Assembly (NCBI GenBank): GCA_022826345.1
Contig: JAJDVB010000121.1
Coordinates: forward strand, 1 to 37,367
Reading direction: 5' to 3'
Origin: Alphaproteobacteria bacterium
GTDB taxonomy: Bacteria > Pseudomonadota > Alphaproteobacteria > UBA828
DNA: 37,367 bases
Below the pieces are notes generated by a model. It had not been told where the DNA came from. It searched no databases and was given only the letters and a program-made list of their open reading frames with translations. The translations under genes and the position numbers were made by a program. Numbering within the stretch: the stretch's first letter is position 1; the number at the start of each line of letters is the position of its first letter. Positions 32,647-37,367 of this stretch are shown in pieces.

Positions 32647-34170
32647 TCAGGCGGCAGGCAGATCGGCGAGGGATGGGTAGAGGGTCTCCAGCCGGCGGTA
32701 GAGATCGCGATAGATGCCGTAGGCGTCGCGGTAGGCCTCGGTCCGGCTGGCGTCGGGCTCGAACACGCGATCGCACCGCGCGTAGCGGCTGATCGCGGCC
32801 CAGTCGTCGAGCGCGCCCGTGCCCATGCCCGCAACGAAGGCTGCGCCCAGACTGGAGCCCGGATGTTCGAGCAGCCGCTCGACCGGTCTGTCCAGGACAT
32901 CGGCCGTGATCTGCATCCAGAGATCGCTGGCCGCACCGCCATCGCACGCCAGGATACGGCCCACGCCGCAGTCCATCTCCGCGAACACGTCCATGTGGTG
33001 GCGGAAGCCAAACGCCACCGATTCGAGGGCGGCGCGCCAGATATGGCGCAGCTCGTGGTGGAGCCCGAGGCCCACCAGCGTCCCTTTCGCGCGGGGGTCG
33101 TGCAGCGGCGTCTTCTCGCCGAGGAAGTAGGGCAGCAGCACGAGGCCGCCGGCGCCCGGCGGCAGGTCGCTTGCCCGGTCGTCGAGCCAGGCGTGCGGTG
33201 TCTTTCCAGCGGCCCGCGCAGCTTGCGCTTCCGCTTGTCCGAGCTGCGCCACGATCCAGTTCAGCACGCTGCCGCTCGCGGCCATGCAGCCGTTGGAGAC
33301 GTAGAGCCCCGGCACGATGTGGAGGTCGATGAACATGCGCGGGTCGGTCACCGGCCGCTCGCATGTGAGCATGATGTCTCCCGCGCCGCCGAACTTGACC
33401 ACCAGATCGCCCTGATCGCAGGCGCCAGCGACGAAGGCAGAGGCGATGTGATCGGCGCAGCCGGTCACCACCGGCGTGCCGGCGACGAGCCCGGTCGCCT
33501 CCGCCGCCCGCTGCGTGACGGCGCCTGCGGGCTCGCCTGACGCCCTGAGCGGCGGCAGCTGGCCGGGCACTATGCCGCCCAGACGAACCAGGTCCTTGTC
33601 GAGGCTGCCCTCTGCAAGGTTGTAGAAGCCCGCCTCCAGCGCCCAGTTCCCCTCGATCGAGACCTCTCCGGTCAGCCGGTACGTGATGTAGTCGTAGGAC
33701 CCCATCACGGTCGCCGCCCGCTCGAAGCAGTCCGGCTCATGGCCCGCGAGCCAGAGCAATTTGGGCGCCACCACCTGCTGATTGATGCTGCCGCCGGTGC
33801 GCTGGAACCAGTCGTCGCCGTCGATGCGCCGCTTGAGCGCCTCGATCTCGTCGACGGCGCGGGCATCGTTCTGCTGTATCGAGGGGCGGAGCGGCCTCCC
33901 CGAGTCATCCAGCAGGATCACCGTGGGCACCATCCCGGTCACGCCCACCGCCGCGATCGCGCTTGCCTCGAGCCCGGCGCTTTGCAGCAGGTCCGGCACG
34001 AGCGCGCAGACATTGGACCACCACATCTCTGTATCTTCTTCGGCCCAGTTGGCGTGGCGCGAGACGAGCGCGCTGGGCCGCGACGCGGTGGCGAGGATGC
34101 CGCCCTCGGTGTCGATCAGAATGCCGATCGTCGACGTGGTCCCGATATCGAGGCCGAGCAGGATGCTCAT
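32647..34170 (-). CDS. FGGY-family carbohydrate kinase (xylulokinase-like)
   Basis: FGGY kinases phosphorylate ketoses or polyols with ATP. The 507-residue protein starts MSILLGLDIGTTSTIGILID with the first ATPase-fold phosphate loop. The proposed catalytic aspartate lies in VTGCADHIASAFVAGACDQG, followed by VVKFGGAGDIM. The C-terminal nucleotide site shows CDGGAASDLWMQITADVLDRPV and GSSLGAAFVAGMGTG. It is closest in style to xylulokinases, though the family covers glycerol, erythritol, ribulose and others. Its ATG shares one base with the stop of the BtpA-like gene. With the importer and the SDR it forms a plausible uptake, oxidation and phosphorylation route for a polyol. Confidence 0.92.
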   Translation of the reverse strand: MSILLGLDIGTTSTIGILIDTEGGILATASRPSALVSRHANWAEEDTEMWWSNVCALVPDLLQSAGLEASAIAAVGVTGMVPTVILLDDSGRPLRPSIQQNDARAVDEIEALKRRIDGDDWFQRTGGSINQQVVAPKLLWLAGHEPDCFERAATVMGSYDYITYRLTGEVSIEGNWALEAGFYNLAEGSLDKDLVRLGGIVPGQLPPLRASGEPAGAVTQRAAEATGLVAGTPVVTGCADHIASAFVAGACDQGDLVVKFGGAGDIMLTCERPVTDPRMFIDLHIVPGLYVSNGCMAASGSVLNWIVAQLGQAEAQAARAAGKTPHAWLDDRASDLPPGAGGLVLLPYFLGEKTPLHDPRAKGTLVGLGLHHELRHIWRAALESVAFGFRHHMDVFAEMDCGVGRILACDGGAASDLWMQITADVLDRPVERLLEHPGSSLGAAFVAGMGTGALDDWAAISRYARCDRVFEPDASRTEAYRDAYGIYRDLYRRLETLYPSLADLPAA

Positions 34171-34976
34171 CACCCGCGAACCTTCGAGACGACCTCCATG
34201 AAGCGCGCGACGCGGTCCCGGTCGACGGCATTCCAGGTGTCGCCGTCGACCTTGAAGTGCGTGCCGACGATGCAGCCGTCGGCCACCGTCAGAATATCGG
34301 CGATGTTGTCGATGGTGCAGCCGGTGTTGGCGAGGACCGGCGTGCCGGGAACGGCGCTGGCAACGCGCTCGAGGCTCGACTGGTCCACCGCCTGGCCGGT
34401 CATCGGACCCGAGACGAGAACGGCATCGGCGAGCGAGGAGAAGACGGCGCTGGCGGCGCGCGCCTCGACGGACCGGTCCCCCAACGGCGCGGCGAACTCG
34501 GCATTGACGTTGAACATGAGCTTGAGATCGTCGCGGCCGAGGTCGTGGCGCATGCGCAGCGCCTTGGCGGCCGAAGGCTGCCACAGACCCATATCGGAAT
34601 CGTAGACCCCGGTGAAGATTTCGCGCGCGAAGACGGCATCGGTCGCGACGGCCAGCGCCACGGTCGCCACCGGGTCCCAGAGATAGTTGACGCCGTAGGG
34701 AACGCGGACCTCGCCCTTGACCGCCGCGATCACGGCGGCCATGGCCGCAAGGCTTTCTGGCGAGGCGTCCAGCAGGTAGGGGCGGTCGCCTTCGTTGCCG
34801 AACATGACGGCATCCACGCCGCCCGTCTGCAGAGCCTCCAGATCACGCGCGACATGGTCGACGATGGCCTGAATCCCGCCGTCCGCATCGTAGAGCGGCG
34901 CGCCGGGGAGCGGCAGCAGGTGGGCCATGGCGATGACAGGCTTCCCCGTGCCAATGCTCTCCTTCAGCCAGGTCAT
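34170..34976 (-). CDS. BtpA/SgcQ family protein
   Basis: This 268-residue protein matches the BtpA family, a TIM-barrel group first linked to photosystem I assembly in cyanobacteria but often found in bacterial sugar-utilisation clusters as SgcQ. Typical stretches are KPVIAMAHLLPLPGAPLYDA, GVDAVMFGNEGDRPYLLD, VPYGVNYLWDP, and ADGCIVGTHFKVDGDTWNAV near the C-terminus. Its biochemical function is not settled. Here it is sandwiched between a dehydrogenase and a kinase, which suggests an aldolase- or isomerase-like step in the same sugar pathway. Confidence 0.9.
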   Translation of the reverse strand: MTWLKESIGTGKPVIAMAHLLPLPGAPLYDADGGIQAIVDHVARDLEALQTGGVDAVMFGNEGDRPYLLDASPESLAAMAAVIAAVKGEVRVPYGVNYLWDPVATVALAVATDAVFAREIFTGVYDSDMGLWQPSAAKALRMRHDLGRDDLKLMFNVNAEFAAPLGDRSVEARAASAVFSSLADAVLVSGPMTGQAVDQSSLERVASAVPGTPVLANTGCTIDNIADILTVADGCIVGTHFKVDGDTWNAVDRDRVARFMEVVSKVRG

Positions 34977-34993
34977 GACAGTCCCGCCCCGCG

Positions 34994-35779
34994 CTAATCC
35001 ATCAGCACGCCGCCGCTGGCGTTGATCGCCTCGCCGGTCAGAAAGCCCGACAAATCGCTCGCCAGGAAGACGACGATTGCGGCAACGTCTTCGGGCTCCT
35101 CGAGCCGGCCCAGAGGAGTCGCGGCGACGTACTCGTCGCGCACGACCTCCGGGGTCATGTTGCGCAGTTTGCCCTCCCACACGACTTCCCGGTCCTGCAT
35201 GGAAGTGCGCACGAAGCCGGGGCAAACTGCATTGACTCGAATGCCTCGCTCGCCGACCTCCCGCGCCAGCGACTGCGTGAACCCGACCACGGCGAACTTG
35301 CTGGCCGAATAGTGCGCGAGCAGGGGCGCGCCGATCTTGCCGGCGAGCGAGGCCGTGTTGACGATCGTGCCCTTCTCGCCGGCGGCGAGAAAGTGACGCA
35401 CGGCCTCCCGGTTGGACAGGAACACGCCCTTGGCGTTGACCGCCATGTTGGAGTCCCATTCCTCCTCGGTGAGGTCGACCACCGGGTTCATGGTCGAAAT
35501 GCCCGCATTGGCGGCGAGCAGATCGAGGCCGCCCATCCACTCGGCGGCGGCGCGGAAGACAGTCGCGGTCTCCGCCGCGTCGGTGACGTCGAGCCTGTAG
35601 GCGCGCGCGCTGTTGCCGAGGCGTTCGGCGAGATCGCGCGCCCCGTCGAGGCTGATGTCGCTGACCGCGACGCGCGCGCCCTCACGCGCGAAGGCCTCCA
35701 CGATAGCTTGCCCGATGCCGGTGGCCGCACCCGTGACGAGGGCCCGCCTGCCGGCTAGCAATCCGTTACGCTGGTTCAT
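34994..35779 (-). CDS. Short-chain dehydrogenase/reductase (polyol dehydrogenase-like)
   Basis: The 261-residue classical SDR has ALVTGAATGIGQAIVEAF for NAD(P) binding, AANAGI, VNTASLAGKIG and the catalytic Tyr157/Lys161 in HYSASKFAVVGF. The C-terminus FLTGEAINASGGVLMD is normal for the family; this pattern is common in sorbitol, xylitol and acetoin dehydrogenases. It is the first gene of the leftward SDR, BtpA, kinase set and lies 17 bp before the next. Its probable task is oxidation of an imported polyol to a ketose for the FGGY kinase; the actual substrate is open. Confidence 0.91.
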   Translation of the reverse strand: MNQRNGLLAGRRALVTGAATGIGQAIVEAFAREGARVAVSDISLDGARDLAERLGNSARAYRLDVTDAAETATVFRAAAEWMGGLDLLAANAGISTMNPVVDLTEEEWDSNMAVNAKGVFLSNREAVRHFLAAGEKGTIVNTASLAGKIGAPLLAHYSASKFAVVGFTQSLAREVGERGIRVNAVCPGFVRTSMQDREVVWEGKLRNMTPEVVRDEYVAATPLGRLEEPEDVAAIVVFLASDLSGFLTGEAINASGGVLMD

Positions 35780-36062
35780 TACGCATCCACACCGGTTGCA
35801 AATTGCGCATTCATGGTATTGGCGACCCCCCCACTGAGTGGTCCGGCTGGAATGTTAGTTGAGCGCTGTCGACGAGGCCACGCCCGGATCGGCACCTACC
35901 GACTGCGCGTAGTAGTCGGCGATGGCGGCAAGGTAGCGTAGCGGCTGGATCCGGGCGGCAAAGTATCGACGCACGGGTTTGGCGAAGGTCCAACGAATAT
36001 GCGCGTGATCGTTCGCCGGTCTCTGCGGTCCACGGATCGAGGCTAAGTTTTTGAAATGAAAC

Positions 36063-36106
36063 GGTGCCGCCGGGAAGAATTGAACTTCCGACCCCTCCCT
36101 TACCAA
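36063..36106 (-). pseudogene. 3' half of a tRNA-Thr(GGU) gene
   Basis: Read on the minus strand from 36106 the parts fit a tRNA exactly: anticodon loop TTGGTAA (anticodon GGT), 3' anticodon stem GGGAG, variable loop GGGTC, T-stem GGAAG, T-loop TTCAATT, T-stem CTTCC, acceptor CGGCGGC, discriminator A, then CC. Upstream, GTGTC cannot pair properly with GGGAG, and no D-arm or 5' acceptor is found within 100 bp. The gene is thus cut just 5' of the anticodon loop, where many tyrosine recombinases cross over. This fragment is a displaced attachment site; the intact gene is expected elsewhere. Confidence 0.85.
36064..36086 (-). repeat. Right copy of 23-base direct repeat
   Basis: This part of the tRNA-Thr remnant is identical over 23 bases, in the same orientation, to 5599-5621. 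The flanking bases differ on both sides. The two copies delimit 30.5 kb of accessory genes. Confidence 0.75.
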
Positions 36107-36188
36107 GACACTCGCGGCCCATTCGTTCGCCTTGTGGGGGCCAACATGTGCCAGTCTCGTTCATGTTCAACTCGCTTTGATCCACCTA

Positions 36189-36210
36189 TTTCTGTGCGAT
36201 CACACAGAAA
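36189..36210. promoter_or_regulatory. 22-bp perfect palindrome upstream of integrase remnant
   Basis: Arms TTTCTGTG (36189-36196) and CACAGAAA (36203-36210) flank a 6-bp centre. It lies about 120 bp before the integrase ATG and 80 bp from the tRNA remnant. It could be an operator controlling the integrase, or a recombinase or accessory-protein binding site; there is no T-tract to suggest a terminator. Confidence 0.5.
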
Positions 36211-36330
36211 CACGCACCTTCGGTTCTAAGCAACTGATTCGATTGCGATAGTCATCCGTTTCTATTGCCACCGGGTGCGGAATTCAAGCCGGTTCCGCAC
36301 CTCGCTGCAACAGATCGGAGACACGCGATC

Positions 36331-37329
36331 ATGCCACCCATCCGTCTCACCCAGCGTCGGGTCGACGCCCTTCAGCCCCGCCGCAAGGTGCGCGATATCC
36401 GGGACGCCGAGCTGAAGGGGTATGGCGTCCGGGTCATGCCCTCAGGCGCCAGGCGCTACTTCATCCACAGCCAGCACAGGGGCAAACGGGTCTGGAAGAT
36501 CATAGGCGACGCGGCGGCGATCGCCGAGCCCGAGGCGCGGGCCAGGGCCAGGTCGATGCTCGCCGCGCTGCGCGACGGCCGGGAGCCCGACGCGGCTGAC
36601 CCCGGCGCCACCCTCTTCGAGACGGTCGCCGAGGAGGTCTTCGACCGCTACGGGCGCCGCTGGAAGCCGCGCACCCTGGACGTGAACCGGGCCTACCTCC
36701 GCCGGCAGATACTGCCCTTCTTCGCAGGCAGGCCCATCGGAGAAATCACCCGGGAGGAGGTGCGGGCCTGGTTCCGCGGGCTCCACGCGACGCCCGCCGC
36801 CGCGAACCGCTCGGCGCCGATCCTCTCGGTCATCATGCAGCAGGCCGAGGCCTGGGGATACCGCCCGGAGAACAGCAACCCCTGTGCTGGGATCCGCCGC
36901 TACCGGCAGGGGCGGCTCTATCTGCCCGACAGGAAGACAGGCGCTTATTCCCTCCCGATGCCAGCCGGGTCCGTGCAGGGCCATGCGGTGCCTAACTTAC
37001 CGAAGTTCTTATCATTTTTCGGCTCTTCGGCGTTCCCGCCCCCTTGCATCAGGGACACGCGGGCTCTAGGATATCTCATCGAGGTGATGCCACGTAGGTG
37101 CGCCTTGATACCACGAATCGGGCCTCCCGACCGGGCCCGGAATCGTCGCCGGGGAACGCCATGCCCAAGAGAAGCACCCTCCGCCTTACCATCCGCAGCA
37201 TCGCCGCCCTGCCGGTCACCGGCAGCGACGCCTTCCACTGGGACCGCGACCTCGCCGGCTTCGGCGTGCGCGTCCAGCGCAACGGCCGCAAGGTCTATGT
37301 CGTGCAGTCCAGGGGACCCGCCGGCCTGA
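36331..37329 (+). pseudogene. Tyrosine recombinase (P4-type integrase), internally deleted
   Basis: From the ATG at 36331 the product begins like P4-family integrases: an arm-binding domain (residues 1-85, LTQRRVDALQPRRKVRDI, GYGVRVMPSGARRYFI) and a core-binding domain (95-190, TRAYLRRQILPF-like sequence, SVIMQQAEAWGY, NPCAGIRRYR). At about residue 193 it passes directly into GRLYLPDRKTGA, which resembles the middle of the catalytic domain, so the segment with the first catalytic Arg is missing. Past residue 204 (about 36942) there is no family resemblance and no HxxR or Tyr motif. The open frame runs on to 37329 only by chance, overlapping the next integrase in another frame. The product cannot be an active recombinase. 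Confidence 0.75.
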
Positions 37330-37367
37330 AGCGCGTCACCCTCGGACCCGTCGCCGGCGAGGCGCTC
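37161..37367 (+). CDS. Second tyrosine recombinase / integrase, N-terminal part
   Basis: The 69 codons present read MPKRSTLRLTIRSIAALPVT, then DAFHWDRDLAGFGVRVQRNG and RKVYVVQSRGPAGLKRVTLG, which is the N-terminal arm-binding (DUF4102-type) domain of a phage or island integrase. The remainder lies outside the window. It is a different protein from the decayed integrase 830 bp upstream. No strong ribosome-binding site is seen beyond GGGGAACGCC. It may be the functional recombinase for the tRNA-Thr site. Confidence 0.85.
   Translation, partial: MPKRSTLRLTIRSIAALPVTGSDAFHWDRDLAGFGVRVQRNGRKVYVVQSRGPAGLKRVTLGPVAGEAL

Larger units (their letters stand above)
35780..36330. other. Junction region: tRNA remnant, palindrome, no confident gene
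   Basis: These 551 bp lie between the leftward SDR and the rightward integrase remnant. They hold a tRNA-Thr 3' half (36063-36106) and a 22-bp palindrome (36189-36210). A minus-strand frame of 124 codons at 35811-36185 runs through the tRNA remnant and has no recognisable motif, so I do not call it. The composition looks less G+C-rich than the rest, particularly 36180-36280, as expected at a mobile-element junction. Confidence 0.6.
36063..37367. mobile_element. Left end of a tRNA-Thr-integrated element
   Basis: A displaced tRNA-Thr 3' half, a palindrome and two successive tyrosine-recombinase N-termini within 1.3 kb are typical of the edge of an integrative element. The tRNA fragment is on the minus strand, so the element should extend to the right and end at an intact tRNA-Thr gene. 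The first recombinase is decayed, so the second is the likelier active one. Only the edge lies in the window. Confidence 0.6.

Noticed and set aside
35785..35815. LacI-type operator (ACCGGTTGCAA half-site) upstream of the polyol-type SDR
   Set aside because: Only one half is good; the other half matches poorly, so a dimer site cannot be supported.
35811..36185. Minus-strand frame of 124 codons in the tRNA junction region
   Set aside because: It reads through the tRNA-Thr remnant and has no motif or ribosome-binding site.
36189..36210. CRP-type binding site
   Set aside because: The half-sites TGTG and CACA are there, but the spacing and the TGTGA/TCACA consensus are not met.

Overview
The window is G+C-rich and gene-dense, and it reads as alphaproteobacterial chromosome. 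The best evidence is at the left end, all on the minus strand and read leftwards: hpf, ptsN, a short HPr kinase (hprK), rapZ, a mannose-family EIIA (manX), ptsH, ptsI and the start of ahcY. This is the alphaproteobacterial regulatory phosphotransferase cluster, with no sugar-transporting EIIB or EIIC, and several of its genes overlap by a few bases.

From about 5.6 to 36.1 kb the content is accessory and catabolic. A carboxymuconolactone-decarboxylase-like protein and two acetoacetate-decarboxylase-family proteins come first. Next is a complete branched-chain-amino-acid-type ABC importer (livK, H, M, G, F) with a visible promoter and an internal terminator-like hairpin, then surE. Divergent from surE is a tightly packed plus-strand operon (13.9-24.6 kb). 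It encodes a free phosphohistidine mobile-domain protein, a 517-residue protein I do not recognise, an AMP-forming acyl-CoA ligase, a 200-residue helical protein, a pyruvate-phosphate-dikinase-like protein without its substrate barrel, a biotin carrier, a biotin carboxylase, an aberrant carboxyltransferase and a thiolase. After it come a FabL-like reductase, a 3-hydroxyacyl-CoA dehydrogenase, a zinc alcohol dehydrogenase and a short-chain dehydrogenase. The order of activities resembles known ketone-carboxylation pathways: alcohol to ketone, activation with ATP, carboxylation, CoA ligation, thiolysis. The carboxylase parts are unlike those I know from such pathways, and this is the best candidate here for an undescribed system.

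From 28.4 to 35.8 kb there is a carbohydrate or polyol module: an ABC importer in the unusual order permease, binding protein, permease, ATPase, facing a convergent SDR dehydrogenase, BtpA-family protein and FGGY kinase.

The right end is a mobile-element junction. The 3' half of a tRNA-Thr(GGU) gene (36063-36106, minus) is followed by a decayed tyrosine-recombinase gene and the start of a second one that runs off the window. A 23-base stretch of the tRNA fragment is repeated exactly, in the same orientation, at 5599-5621 just upstream of hpf. The accessory region between the copies may therefore be an integrated island, one of a tandem series built at a tRNA-Thr gene whose intact copy would lie beyond the right edge. 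All functional statements come from reading motifs; no database search was possible.
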